DNA of 64,000 nt from Anaerozeibacter quisquiliarum (GCA_051162045.1 JBISDI010000001.1), one strand, 5' to 3'; positions 17,135 through 25,052 are shown, counted from the stretch's first letter. The notes: generated from the sequence alone by a model not told the origin. Numbers and translations are program-made.

Positions 17135-17903
17135 GCGCATCCTCCGTCAAAAAGCACAGTTCGTCGCCCTCGACGAAGCGCGCAGCGACGCGCAGCCCCT
17201 CGGGCAGGCGGCGCGTGAACCAGTCCTCGTAGTTCTCCGCCATGCCCACGCGCCGCCCGCCCAGCGTGCGCGTGGGGAAGGTGACCAGCTTGAAGCGCGC
17301 GGGCACGCGCGCAAGCAGCGCCATCGCGCCGCCCGGCTTCTGCGCCTCGAGCGTGGGCAGCAGCTTCATAAATAATGCAAGCCCGGCCCGTTTAATCTCG
17401 AACGGGCCGAGCAGGTCGCGCGGTTCGGCTCGCACTTGCCAGCCGCAGGCCGCCGCCCATTCGTTAATCAATTGCACCGCGCCCAGGTGGATGTCGTAGC
17501 CGGTTACGGTAAGGCCCATCGCGCCGAGCGCCAACGGGTTCAGCCCGCAGGCCAGGTCGAGAATGTGGGAAGGCTTGCCGGTATGGCGGAACACCGCCTC
17601 GTACAGCGCGCGCCACCCAGCCCGCTCGCGGGTGGAGGCGTGCAGCCGAAGCGCGCGATCCATCGCCGATTCGTCGCCCGCCAGATACTCCGTAAGGCAG
17701 GCGCGCGCCGCGCGCGTGTCCGCGCCCATGAACGCGCCCGCGACCTGATGCAGCAGCGCGCGCGCCGCCTTGTCGGCCTGCTTGAGCGTACCGTAGCGCT
17801 CAAGCGCCCGCTCAAACGCGCGCCGGACGGTGTCTTCGCATAATCCCGCATATTTCCTGCTGCCGAGCAGCGCGGTAAGCGCCGCCTGTTCCCGCTCGTT
17901 CAT
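17127..17903 (-). CDS. Rmt/FmrO-type 16S rRNA (guanine-1405-N7)-methyltransferase homologue
   Basis: A 258-residue protein that aligns along its whole length with the aminoglycoside-resistance methyltransferases RmtA-H/FmrO, as I recall the RmtB sequence. Shared features are an N-terminal helical domain (KYAGLCEDTVRRAF, residues 18-30), LHASTRER (87-94), the SAM-binding loop ILDLACGLNPLA (114-125), GYDIH (135-139), FMKLLPTLE (178-186), FPTRTLGGR (209-217) and GMAENYEDWF (220-229). Family members N7-methylate G1405 of 16S rRNA and block 4,6-linked deoxystreptamine aminoglycosides. Enzymatic activity here is inferred. It is embedded between a DUF3788 gene and rsmI with no mobile element, so it looks resident rather than recently acquired. 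The ATG has no ribosome binding site. Confidence 0.85.
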   Translation of the reverse strand: MNEREQAALTALLGSRKYAGLCEDTVRRAFERALERYGTLKQADKAARALLHQVAGAFMGADTRAARACLTEYLAGDESAMDRALRLHASTRERAGWRALYEAVFRHTGKPSHILDLACGLNPLALGAMGLTVTGYDIHLGAVQLINEWAAACGWQVRAEPRDLLGPFEIKRAGLALFMKLLPTLEAQKPGGAMALLARVPARFKLVTFPTRTLGGRRVGMAENYEDWFTRRLPEGLRVAARFVEGDELCFLTEDAHG

Positions 17904-17909
17904 GGGGGT

Positions 17910-17918
17910 AGTATATCA
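17910..17918 (-). promoter_or_regulatory. Possible extended -10 promoter giving a leaderless rmt-like transcript
   Basis: On the minus strand TGATATACT is an extended -10 (TGN plus TATACT) ending six bases before the ATG at 17903, so transcription would begin at or next to the start codon. The sequence between contains only A and Cs and offers no ribosome binding site. The -35 region is poor. Readthrough from the DUF3788 gene is an alternative. Confidence 0.4.
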
Positions 17919-17930
17919 CAGAAATGCAGT

Positions 17931-18365
17931 TCAAGCCACCTTGATCTTCCGGCGCAGCCGGATCAGCCGCTCCGTATCCTCCAGAATCGCCTCGTCGGTT
18001 ACGGCGATCATCAGCCAGCGGCCCATGGCGCCTAAGAGGGGCGTGCGCTCCATCAGTTCGCGCGTGTAGGGCGACAGCATGGGACGGAGCAGCTCGGCCT
18101 CGGGTTCCTCCTTGCGGCCGACGACCACCAGCGCGATGAAGTGCCCGGGCATCGGGTAGAGCGTACACAGCGAGCGCCCCGATCTTTGGTACTTGACGTT
18201 CCAACCGGGCTGGGCGCTGCAGCCGCTGTAGCTGTAGGTCGGCTGTACGCCGTAGCCATCGCCCAGGAAACGGTTGATCCTATCCCACAGGGGGCTGTCG
18301 ATATACCGCGCGATTTCGTCCGCGTCCGGCTGCCTGTCCGGCCCGTAGAGCTCGGCCCATTCCAT
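17931..18365 (-). CDS. DUF3788 family protein
   Basis: A 144-residue soluble protein with the DUF3788 signature: PLWDRINRFL, then YSGCSAQPGWNVKYQ, SLCTLYPMPGHFIALVVVG and a basic C-terminus. The family is small, cytoplasmic and of unknown biochemical function. The second ATG (18363-18365) is preferred because it lies six bases after GGAGGG. The gene ends 27 bases upstream of the Rmt-like gene, so cotranscription is possible. Nothing in the sequence points to a catalytic residue set. Confidence 0.85.
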   Translation of the reverse strand: MEWAELYGPDRQPDADEIARYIDSPLWDRINRFLGDGYGVQPTYSYSGCSAQPGWNVKYQRSGRSLCTLYPMPGHFIALVVVGRKEEPEAELLRPMLSPYTRELMERTPLLGAMGRWLMIAVTDEAILEDTERLIRLRRKIKVA

Positions 18366-18415
18366 ATTCATCCCTCCTGCATGCCATTATACGCGCCAAA
18401 GCTGACGAGGGTATG

Positions 18416-18952
18416 TCATGTTTTGCGCACAATCCGCCGGTTAATCAGCACGGCCAGGTACCAGGCCGCGGCCACCGACAGCGCGTCCTTAATCAGGTAG
18501 GGCAGGCTGACCGTCAGCGCGGCCTGAATAAACGGGACGCCGGCGAGCAGCGCGAACTGGACGACGCCGGGCAGGTGGCAGGCGAGCACGCCCGAGAGCG
18601 CCACGAGCAGCCCCGCACGGCGATGCTTCATGCGCGCACCCAGGCCGCACAGCGCGGCCATCGCCAGAAATCCCCACAGGAAGCCGCCGGTCGCGGAGGC
18701 GAACCGGCCGATGCCCGCGCTGGATCCCGGAGAGAACACCGGCAGCCCCGCCGCGCCCAGCAGCAGGTAGACCGCAACGCTCAGCAGCCCGCCGGGCCCG
18801 CCGAGCAGGCAGCCCGCCAGCGCCACCGCCATCGTCTGCAGCGTCACCGGCACGCCAGAGGGCATGGGGATCGAAACCTGGGACAGAATCGCCAGCAGCG
18901 CCGCGCACAGCGCGGCCATCGTCATCGTGCGTATACTCAGCTTCATCTTCAT
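18416..18952 (-). CDS. bioY: Biotin transporter substrate-binding protein BioY
   Basis: A 178-residue integral membrane protein with about six hydrophobic segments. The BioY signature is clear: SIPMPSGVPVTLQTMAVALAG, then LGAAGLPVFSPGSSAG and ATGGFLWGF. BioY is the substrate-capture (S) component of ECF biotin transporters. Its start overlaps the birA stop (18949-18952). No bio synthesis genes are in the window, so the cell may rely on biotin uptake. Confidence 0.95.
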   Translation of the reverse strand: MKMKLSIRTMTMAALCAALLAILSQVSIPMPSGVPVTLQTMAVALAGCLLGGPGGLLSVAVYLLLGAAGLPVFSPGSSAGIGRFASATGGFLWGFLAMAALCGLGARMKHRRAGLLVALSGVLACHLPGVVQFALLAGVPFIQAALTVSLPYLIKDALSVAAAWYLAVLINRRIVRKT

Positions 18953-19917
18953 AACCTCGTGCTGACCTCTCCCGAGGACAGCGCCTCCTCCGTATCGTCG
19001 TCATAGCGCACATGCAGCCGGAACTCGTCGTCGATCGCCGTGGCCAGCGCGCGCCGCGCGCCGGCCGTCGATATCACCTCGACCGTCCGGCCCAGCACCG
19101 CCGAGCGCGCGCGGTAAGCGGGCAGCCAGGCCTTGCGCTCGAGCGCGCGGTAGTACCGGCAGAATCCGTTCAGCACCTCGGCCACCAGCGCGCATCGGGC
19201 GTCGCCGGGGGGCCGGGTATCGTATATCGTGCCGGCAATCCCCTTGAGTTCCTCGGGCAGGCCGCCCTCGGGCGGGCGCACGTTGAGCCCGATGCCCACC
19301 ACCGCGTATTCAAGAGCGCCGTTCTCCAGGTCGAGCGAGGCTTCGGTCAGGATGCCGCACACCTTGCGATCGTCCACCAGCACGTCGTTGACCCACTTGA
19401 TGCGCGCCTCGCGCCGGGCCACACGCTCGATCGCCTCGGCCACCGCCACCGCGGCGACGGTGGTCAGGCTGAGCGCCTCGCGCGCGGCGATCCGCGGGCG
19501 CAGCAGGATGCTGAAGTACGCGCCCGTGCCCTCGGGCGAGAAAAAACCGCGGCCCATGCGCCCGCGTCCGGCATCCTGCGCCTCGGCCAAAAGAACCGTG
19601 CCCTCGGGCGCACCCTGCGCCGCCAGCCGCTTGAGCTCGAGGTTGGTGGAGTCCACCCGCCGCCGGGCCGTCAGGCGGTAGAATTCCCGTTCCTCGAGGA
19701 ATCGCCCGATGCCCGGCGCGCTCAGCCGGTCGGTGTCCTCGGACAGCCGGTAGCCCAAGTTCGTGGACTCAACCCGATAGCCGTCTTTCCTTATCTCCTC
19801 CACCGCCTTCCACACGGCGTTCCGGCTGACCGACAGCCGCCGCGCCAGTGCCCCGCCCGACAAATGCTCGCCTCGCGCGGCTTCCAGTGCCCCGAGCACG
19901 TCCTCGCGCACGCTCAA
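18949..19917 (-). CDS. birA: Biotin operon repressor / biotin-protein ligase
   Basis: A 322-residue bifunctional BirA. Residues 1-60 form the winged helix-turn-helix (LSGGALARRLSVSRNAVWKAV). The catalytic domain has the biotinyl-AMP loop GRGRMGRGFFSPEG and the KWVNDVLVDDRKVCGIL segment, and the C-terminal SH3-like domain is present. It attaches biotin to carboxylases and represses biotin genes when loaded. The start is a TTG at 19915-19917 preceded by AAAGGAGGGG. It heads the birA-bioY operon and probably represses it through the palindrome at 20089-20116. Confidence 0.95.
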   Translation of the reverse strand: MSVREDVLGALEAARGEHLSGGALARRLSVSRNAVWKAVEEIRKDGYRVESTNLGYRLSEDTDRLSAPGIGRFLEEREFYRLTARRRVDSTNLELKRLAAQGAPEGTVLLAEAQDAGRGRMGRGFFSPEGTGAYFSILLRPRIAAREALSLTTVAAVAVAEAIERVARREARIKWVNDVLVDDRKVCGILTEASLDLENGALEYAVVGIGLNVRPPEGGLPEELKGIAGTIYDTRPPGDARCALVAEVLNGFCRYYRALERKAWLPAYRARSAVLGRTVEVISTAGARRALATAIDDEFRLHVRYDDDTEEALSSGEVSTRL

Positions 19918-20064
19918 TGGTTTCCCCTCCTTTAGGCAGCCGCTGATCTGTTCCGACGCTGCCTGGCGGGATCCTCTCCCCCGGTCGGCTGCGGCCGACA
20001 GCCCTCGTCCATCGGGAGGATGGGCGCGTCCGAGGCAGCCGGGAGGAAAGCCCCGCCCTTACGC
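19918..20064 (-). other. birA 5' leader, structured but unassigned
   Basis: From the predicted start near 20058 the transcript has a GC-rich leader of about 140 bases. It contains a 6-bp hairpin with a CGCA loop in the middle (GTCGGC pairing with GCCGAC) and ends in the birA ribosome binding site. It shows no T-box or other riboswitch signature that I recognise. Confidence 0.35.
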
Positions 20065-20093
20065 ATTGTAACGCGCAAATCCACGCATGTCAA
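20065..20093 (-). promoter_or_regulatory. birA: Promoter of birA-bioY
   Basis: On the minus strand a perfect TTGACA (20088-20093) and TACAAT (20065-20070) have a 17-bp spacer. The -35 box lies inside one arm of the palindromic operator at 20089-20116. Confidence 0.85.
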
Positions 20094-20116
20094 CCGGATT
20101 TGAAAATTTGGTTGAC
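20089..20116. promoter_or_regulatory. Probable BirA operator (palindrome overlapping the -35 box)
   Basis: GTCAACC (20089-20095) and GGTTGAC (20110-20116) form a perfect 7-bp inverted repeat with a 14-bp spacer. Known BirA operators have the form TTGTTAACC, 14-16 bp, GGTTAACAA, so both arm sequence and spacing fit. One arm covers the birA-bioY -35 box, which suits autorepression. Confidence 0.75.
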
Positions 20117-20194
20117 GCGCCTGCTCCGCCGAATCCGGATGTTTCCCAATCAGCGTTCTCATGTTTCGAACCCCACACACCCGAAGCGTTTTCA

Positions 20195-20223
20195 TTGACA
20201 GTTTGTCCCGATTGTGTTATCAT
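20195..20223 (+). promoter_or_regulatory. Promoter of the sugar ABC transporter operon
   Basis: TTGACA (20195-20200) and TATCAT (20218-20223) have a 17-bp spacer, with a leader of about 60 bases to the ATPase gene. Confidence 0.8.
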
Positions 20224-20288
20224 CACATTTGCCGGTAAACGATTTCGGCATCACGGGGCGTTGACGCGCCCGGATGGGGCAGGTGTTT

Positions 20289-21806
20289 ATGCAGGAACAT
20301 ATCGTAGAGCTTCAGGGGATCTCCAAGCAGTTCCCGGGCGTCAAGGCGCTAAGCTCCGTATCGTTCAGGCTCAAGAGCGGCGAGGTCATGGCGCTGCTCG
20401 GCGAGAACGGCGCGGGCAAATCGACGCTGATGAAGGTGCTCGCGGGCGTGTACGCGAAGGACGAGGGACACATCCGGGTATTCGGCCGGGAGATCGACGC
20501 TATGAGCCCCAGGCGCGCGCAGGAGTTGGGCGTGGCGATCATCCACCAGGAACTCAACATGTGCCAGCACCTGTCGGTCGCCGAGAACATCTTCCTCGGG
20601 CGCGAGATCGTGGGCTCCGCGCGCAGGCTCCGCCAGCGCGAGATGAACAAGGCCGCCAAGGCCATCCTGGACGACCTCAACATCGACATCAGCCCCACCA
20701 CGATCGTGGGCGATCTGCCGGTGTCCAAGCAGCAGATGGTGGAGATCGCGAAGGCGCTGTCGACCGACGCGCGCGTGCTCATCATGGACGAGCCCACCTC
20801 GGCGCTGACGGCCAAGGAGATCGAGGACCTGTTCCGCATCATCCGCAAGCTCAAAGCCGACGGGCGCGGCATCGTCTACATCTCGCACCGGCTGGAGGAG
20901 CTTAGCCACATCGTGGACGCGGTGACCATCCTGCGCGACGGGCAGTTCATCGTGGAGAAGCCGTTTGCCGAACTCACCATGGACGAGATCATCTCCTACA
21001 TGGTGGGCCGCGACATCGTGGAGAAATTCCCGCGCGTGGCCTGCGAGGTGGGCAAGACCATCTTCGAGGTCAGGCATCTCAACGCCGGGCGTATGGTGCG
21101 CGACGTGTCGCTCACGCTGCGCGAGGGCGAGATCGTGGGCGTGGCCGGGCTGATGGGCGCGGGCCGCACCGAAACCACGCGTGCCATCTTCGGCATCGAC
21201 CGCAAGGAATCGGGCGAGGTGCTGTTGGATGGAAAGCCCGTCAAGATCCGACGGCCCGAGGATTCGATCAAGGCGGGCCTCGTGCTGGTGCCCGAGGATC
21301 GCAAGCGCGACGGGCTGTGCGTCAAGCTGTCGGTCCGGGACAACATCGCGCTGCCCAACCTCGATATCCTGTCGGGCCCCCTGACCACGGTCGACAAGCG
21401 CCGCGCGGCCGAGATGAGCCGCAAGGCGGTGGACGACCTCCGGATCAAACTGCCAAACGACGCTGTGGACGCGGGGAGCCTGTCGGGCGGCAACCAGCAG
21501 AAGGTGGTCGTGAGCAAGTGGCTGGCGCGAAAATCGCGGGTGGTCATCTTCGACGAACCCACGCGCGGCATCGACGTGGCGGCCAAGGTCGAGATCTACC
21601 ACCTGATGAATGAGCTCAAGCGCCAGGGGATCGGCGTGCTGTTCGTGTCGAGTGAGATGCCCGAGGTACTGGGCATGGCCGACCGCGTGATCGTGATGTG
21701 CGACGGGCGGGTGACGGGCGAGCTTACGATCGGCGAGGCCACCCAGGAAAAGATCCTCGAAATGGCCACCCGGTTTGAAAGCAAGATCGGAAACGGCGCC
21801 CGATAG
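20289..21806 (+). CDS. Sugar ABC transporter ATP-binding protein, RbsA/MglA type
   Basis: A 505-residue protein with two fused ABC domains. The first has Walker A GENGAGKST and Walker B LIMDEPTSAL. The second has the degenerate Walker A GLMGAGRTE, signature LSGGNQQK and Walker B VVIFDEPTRGID, the RbsA/MglA/XylG pattern. It powers uptake of a monosaccharide with the permease and binding protein encoded downstream. The ATG at 20289 is preferred to one 15 bases earlier because GGGGCAGG lies just before it. Confidence 0.94.
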   Translation: MQEHIVELQGISKQFPGVKALSSVSFRLKSGEVMALLGENGAGKSTLMKVLAGVYAKDEGHIRVFGREIDAMSPRRAQELGVAIIHQELNMCQHLSVAENIFLGREIVGSARRLRQREMNKAAKAILDDLNIDISPTTIVGDLPVSKQQMVEIAKALSTDARVLIMDEPTSALTAKEIEDLFRIIRKLKADGRGIVYISHRLEELSHIVDAVTILRDGQFIVEKPFAELTMDEIISYMVGRDIVEKFPRVACEVGKTIFEVRHLNAGRMVRDVSLTLREGEIVGVAGLMGAGRTETTRAIFGIDRKESGEVLLDGKPVKIRRPEDSIKAGLVLVPEDRKRDGLCVKLSVRDNIALPNLDILSGPLTTVDKRRAAEMSRKAVDDLRIKLPNDAVDAGSLSGGNQQKVVVSKWLARKSRVVIFDEPTRGIDVAAKVEIYHLMNELKRQGIGVLFVSSEMPEVLGMADRVIVMCDGRVTGELTIGEATQEKILEMATRFESKIGNGAR

Positions 21807-21827
21807 CGCGAAAGGAGAATCTCGGTT

Positions 21828-22829
21828 ATGGAGAAAAGACCCAATGCGTTTCAGCGCTTCTTCGCCATCCGCGGCATGGGCCAGGTCGTCACCGTGGGCG
21901 TGGGCCTCGTCGTGCTGTGCGCCGTGTTCGGGATGATCAACCCCAACTTCTTCGGCGAGCGCAACGTGGGACAGTTGATGCGGCAGATCGCGCCCTACCT
22001 GATCGTGGGCATCGGTCAGTCGTTCGTGCTGATTACCGGCAACATCGACCTGTCGATCGGCTCGGTGCTGGGCATGAGCTGCATGATGTCGGCCACCATG
22101 ATGTGCAACGGCGTGCCGCTGGTGCTGGCCTGCCTGATTACGATGGCGGCGTGCCTGGTGGCGGGCGTCATCAACGGCGCGCTGGTGGCGCTGTGCAAGC
22201 TGCCCCCGTTCATCGCGACGCTGGGCACGATGACCGTGGCGCGGGGCGTGGCGCAGCTGGTCAACAACAACATGAACACCAACTCGATCGGCGACAGCGC
22301 CAAGGTGTTCCGCGACTTCTTCTACTACGGCAAGACGGGCGGGCTGTTCAACACGGTGTGGATCGCGATCGCGCTGTGGTTGGTGTTCAACTTCATCCTG
22401 AGCCAGACCCGCACCGGCCGCCACCTGTACGCGGCGGGCAGCAACATCGAGGCGGCCAAGCTGTCGGGCGTGAACATCTCGCTGACCACGATCAAGGCCT
22501 ACCTGGTCAGCGCGTTCTGCGCCGGCATGGTGGGGCTGATCCAGTGCGCCACCACGGGCACCGGCACGATGGACGCCGGCATCTCCTACGAGATGTACGC
22601 GGTCGCGGCCTCGGTCATCGGCGGGGTGTCGACGCTGGGCGGACAGGGCATCCTGCTAGGCACGGTGATCGGCGCGGGCGTATGGGGCGTGCTCAACAAC
22701 GGCCTGCAATTTGCGGGTGCGCCGGTGGCGCTGCGCAACATCGTGATCGGCGTGATCGTGGTGCTGTCGGTGTTGACCGACGTGCTCCGGCGCAGCGGAC
22801 GTTTTACCTTCCGGAAAAAGACGGTCTGA
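21828..22829 (+). CDS. Sugar ABC transporter permease, RbsC family
   Basis: A 333-residue inner-membrane permease with about eight to ten hydrophobic segments. The family signature includes GQSFVLITGNIDLSIGSVLG near residue 65 and ASVIGGVSTLGGQGILLGTV near residue 265. It forms the channel of the transporter, probably as a homodimer with the double ATPase. It starts 21 bases after the ATPase gene with a ribosome binding site AAAGGAG. Confidence 0.93.
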   Translation: MEKRPNAFQRFFAIRGMGQVVTVGVGLVVLCAVFGMINPNFFGERNVGQLMRQIAPYLIVGIGQSFVLITGNIDLSIGSVLGMSCMMSATMMCNGVPLVLACLITMAACLVAGVINGALVALCKLPPFIATLGTMTVARGVAQLVNNNMNTNSIGDSAKVFRDFFYYGKTGGLFNTVWIAIALWLVFNFILSQTRTGRHLYAAGSNIEAAKLSGVNISLTTIKAYLVSAFCAGMVGLIQCATTGTGTMDAGISYEMYAVAASVIGGVSTLGGQGILLGTVIGAGVWGVLNNGLQFAGAPVALRNIVIGVIVVLSVLTDVLRRSGRFTFRKKTV

Positions 22830-22888
22830 TCGATCGGTTTAAGGCGTGAAGAGCGCTTTAAATAATTATAACATGGAGGATCGGTTTT

Positions 22889-23800
22889 ATGAAGAAGCTG
22901 TTTGCACTCGTCCTCTCCCTGATGCTGGTGTTTACCGCCACCGCCGCCCTGGCCGACGCCAAGGTATACCTGATTACGATGGACCTGTTCGACGCACACT
23001 GGGTGGCGGTCGATCAGGGCTGCAAGGACGCGGCCGCCGAGCTCGGCGGCATCGAGTACAAGTGGAGCGCGCCCACCCAGGGCAAGGACGACGCCGCGCA
23101 GATCGAGAACATCAACAACGCGTTCGCGGACGGCGCGGACGTGATCCTGCTGGCCTCGAACGGCCCGCAGACCCAGGTCGCCACGCTTGAGCAGATCGCG
23201 GCCGAGGGCGTGAAGATCATCTACGTCGACTCCCCGGCCGACTTCGACGGCGCGCTGCAGACGCTGGCCACCAACAACACCAATGCCGGCCAGATCGCGG
23301 GCGAGCAGTTGCTCAAGGCGCTGGCCGACAAGGGCGTGACCGAGGGCAAGATCGGCATCGTCAACATCAACGCCGCCACCGTATCCACGCAGCAGCGTGA
23401 GACCGGCTTCCGCAAGGCGTTCGAAGGCAGCGCGTTCGAGCTGCTCGAGACGCAGTACGGCAACGGCGACGCCACCCTATCGCAGGAGATCGCCAACAAC
23501 TACATCACCGAGGGCTGCGTGGGCATCTTCGGCGCCAATGAGGGCGCGACCGTGGGCGTGGGCAACGCGATCGCCGAGAACGGCAACGCGGTCGCCGGCG
23601 TGGGCTTCGACAAGTCGGACGCGATCCTGAAGCTGGTCGAGGGCGGCTCGCTTTTGTGCACCATGGCGCAGAACCCCTACGTGATGGGTTACGAGGGCAT
23701 GAAGACCGCCGCGAAGGCGCTGGCGGGCGAGACCGAGTTCGAAGACATGGACACCGGCGTGTCGGTCATCGACGCGGCCTACCTGGCGGCGAACAAGTAA
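22889..23800 (+). CDS. Sugar ABC transporter substrate-binding protein (RbsB-like)
   Basis: A 303-residue periplasmic-binding-protein type I. The signal peptide MKKLFALVLSLMLVF is followed by a signal peptidase I-like site ALAD and lacks the lipobox cysteine expected for a Gram-positive binding protein. The mature part has the two-lobed fold: YLITMDLFDAHWVAVDQGC at the start, the hinge VGFDKSDAILKLVEGG and MAQNPYVMGYEG near the end. The ligand is likely a pentose or hexose; no sugar kinase is encoded nearby to narrow it. It starts 59 bases after the permease gene with a strong GGAGG site and is ended by a terminator. Confidence 0.92.
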   Translation: MKKLFALVLSLMLVFTATAALADAKVYLITMDLFDAHWVAVDQGCKDAAAELGGIEYKWSAPTQGKDDAAQIENINNAFADGADVILLASNGPQTQVATLEQIAAEGVKIIYVDSPADFDGALQTLATNNTNAGQIAGEQLLKALADKGVTEGKIGIVNINAATVSTQQRETGFRKAFEGSAFELLETQYGNGDATLSQEIANNYITEGCVGIFGANEGATVGVGNAIAENGNAVAGVGFDKSDAILKLVEGGSLLCTMAQNPYVMGYEGMKTAAKALAGETEFEDMDTGVSVIDAAYLAANK

Positions 23801-23815
23801 GGTTGGATTAGGGAT

Positions 23816-23853
23816 TTTGAGGCGTTGCCCGAAGGGGCGGCGCCTCAAATTTC
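23816..23853 (+). terminator. Terminator of the sugar transporter operon
   Basis: A 15-bp stem (23816-23830 with 23835-23849, two G-U pairs) and a GAAG loop are followed by TTTC, directly after the binding-protein gene. Confidence 0.9.
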
Positions 23854-23874
23854 TGGGCGGGCCCGTCCGCCGTA

Positions 23875-23903
23875 TTGACAAACAGGCAGTTCGTTGCTAT
23901 AAT
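23875..23903 (+). promoter_or_regulatory. Consensus promoter of marR-flavodoxin
   Basis: TTGACA (23875-23880) and TATAAT (23898-23903) are both perfect with a 17-bp spacer. A promoter this strong usually needs repression, and the first gene encodes a MarR-type repressor. Confidence 0.9.
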
Positions 23904-23943
23904 GCGCAATGGATTGCCTATATGGCGTGAAAGGGGATCTGAC

Positions 23944-24399
23944 GTGAAACCGCCCGGAAACACGAAGTACCTGCTGTTTGGCGGCACCTTTGTGCTGTCC
24001 AATAAGCTGCAATTCGTCGTGGACAAGATGGTAGACGGTCTATCGACGAAGCAATGGTTTTTGCTGCGCAACATCATGGACTTGCCCGATGAACCGGCTC
24101 CGACGATTACCCAGATTGCCGACGCGATGGATTCCAGCCGCCAGAATATCGCCAAGATGCTGGAGGTCGCGCAAAGGCAAGGGCTCGTCACCATCGAGGA
24201 AAGCCCGTCCGACCGCCGCAGCCGCAGCGTGCGCATCACCGCCTTGGGGCGGACCCGCGCGGAGCAAACCGCCGTCCATGCGCAGGCATTCCTCGACCGT
24301 CTATACGAGGGCATCGGTTCGCAAGAGCGCGATGCGGCCGGCAAGGTGATGCTGAAGATGATCCGGAATCTGGAGCGAATACAAGGAGGTTTGACATGA
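23944..24399 (+). CDS. MarR family transcriptional regulator
   Basis: A 151-residue winged-helix regulator. The recognition region TITQIADAMDSSRQNIAKML is followed by a wing with SPSDRRSRSVRIT, where the conserved D-x-R of MarR proteins is visible. The GTG at 23944 follows AAGGGGATCTGAC; an upstream in-frame start lies inside the promoter and is rejected. It overlaps the flavodoxin gene by four bases (ATGA), so it probably regulates this two-gene unit, perhaps in response to redox stress or small aromatics. Confidence 0.88.
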   Translation: MKPPGNTKYLLFGGTFVLSNKLQFVVDKMVDGLSTKQWFLLRNIMDLPDEPAPTITQIADAMDSSRQNIAKMLEVAQRQGLVTIEESPSDRRSRSVRITALGRTRAEQTAVHAQAFLDRLYEGIGSQERDAAGKVMLKMIRNLERIQGGLT

Positions 24400-24935
24400 A
24401 GATCATTGTGACCTACAAGACCAAGTACGGCAGCAGCAAGCAATACGCCCTCTGGCTGGCCGACGCCTTGGACTGTCAGGCCGAACAGGTCGAGCGCATC
24501 CGCCTGAACGACCTGCTCCGCTATGACGTGGTGATCCACGTGGGCGGGCTCTACGCGGGGCGCGTGGATGGTTTTGCGCGCATCGCAAAGCATTTGGACG
24601 CCTTGAAGAACAAGCGGCTGCTGCTGTGCATGGTCGGGATGACCAACCCCACCGAACAGGAGAAGTACCGGCAGATGTTCATGAACAATGTACCCGAACC
24701 GTATCGGGAGGCCGTCCGGCCCTTTGCCCTGCGGGGCAATCAGCTGTTCAGCAAGATGAGCTTATTCCACCGTCTGATGATGAAGGTGCCCAAGGCGATG
24801 GCGCAGAAGGTCCCCGCGGAGCGGCGCACGGCGGAGGATAAAGCGTTCATCGAAAATTATGGGAAGGATATTTGCTTTGCCAGGCGGGAAGCCATCGATG
24901 AGGTTGTGGCGTATGTGAAGGGGTTGCAGGGGTGA
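24396..24935 (+). CDS. Flavodoxin domain-containing protein
   Basis: A 179-residue protein with a flavodoxin-fold start: KIIVTYKTKYGSSKQYALWL gives the FMN phosphate-binding loop, and VVIHVGGLYAGRVDGF forms the second FMN loop. It resembles the flavodoxin_5/HemG-like group of small FMN oxidoreductases. The C-terminal third is basic and helical. It is coupled to the MarR gene by an ATGA overlap. The electron partner cannot be told from the sequence. Confidence 0.85.
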   Translation: MKIIVTYKTKYGSSKQYALWLADALDCQAEQVERIRLNDLLRYDVVIHVGGLYAGRVDGFARIAKHLDALKNKRLLLCMVGMTNPTEQEKYRQMFMNNVPEPYREAVRPFALRGNQLFSKMSLFHRLMMKVPKAMAQKVPAERRTAEDKAFIENYGKDICFARREAIDEVVAYVKGLQG

Positions 24936-25006
24936 TCGTCAGAGAGCCAGGGGGGTGACCCCGGACGCTACACCCCCCTGTTTTACGCAACAGGGACGGA
25001 CTCGTC

Positions 25007-25052
25007 CTGAAATATAGAGACGCTGCCTGTCGGCAGCGTCTCTATATTTCAG
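25007..25052. terminator. Bidirectional terminator, perfect 21-bp stem
   Basis: A perfect 21-bp inverted repeat (25007-25027 with 25032-25052) has a TGTC loop. Its GC-rich core is flanked by AAATATA and TATATTT, so it can terminate both the flavodoxin unit and the converging nfnB transcript. Confidence 0.8.

Noticed and set aside
19918..20064. T-box or other known riboswitch in the birA leader
   Set aside because: The conserved T-box sequence and other familiar aptamer cores are absent.
20349..22424. Minus-strand open frame of 691 codons
   Set aside because: Antisense to the sugar ABC ATPase and permease genes, which have clear motifs; His/Asp-rich shadow composition.
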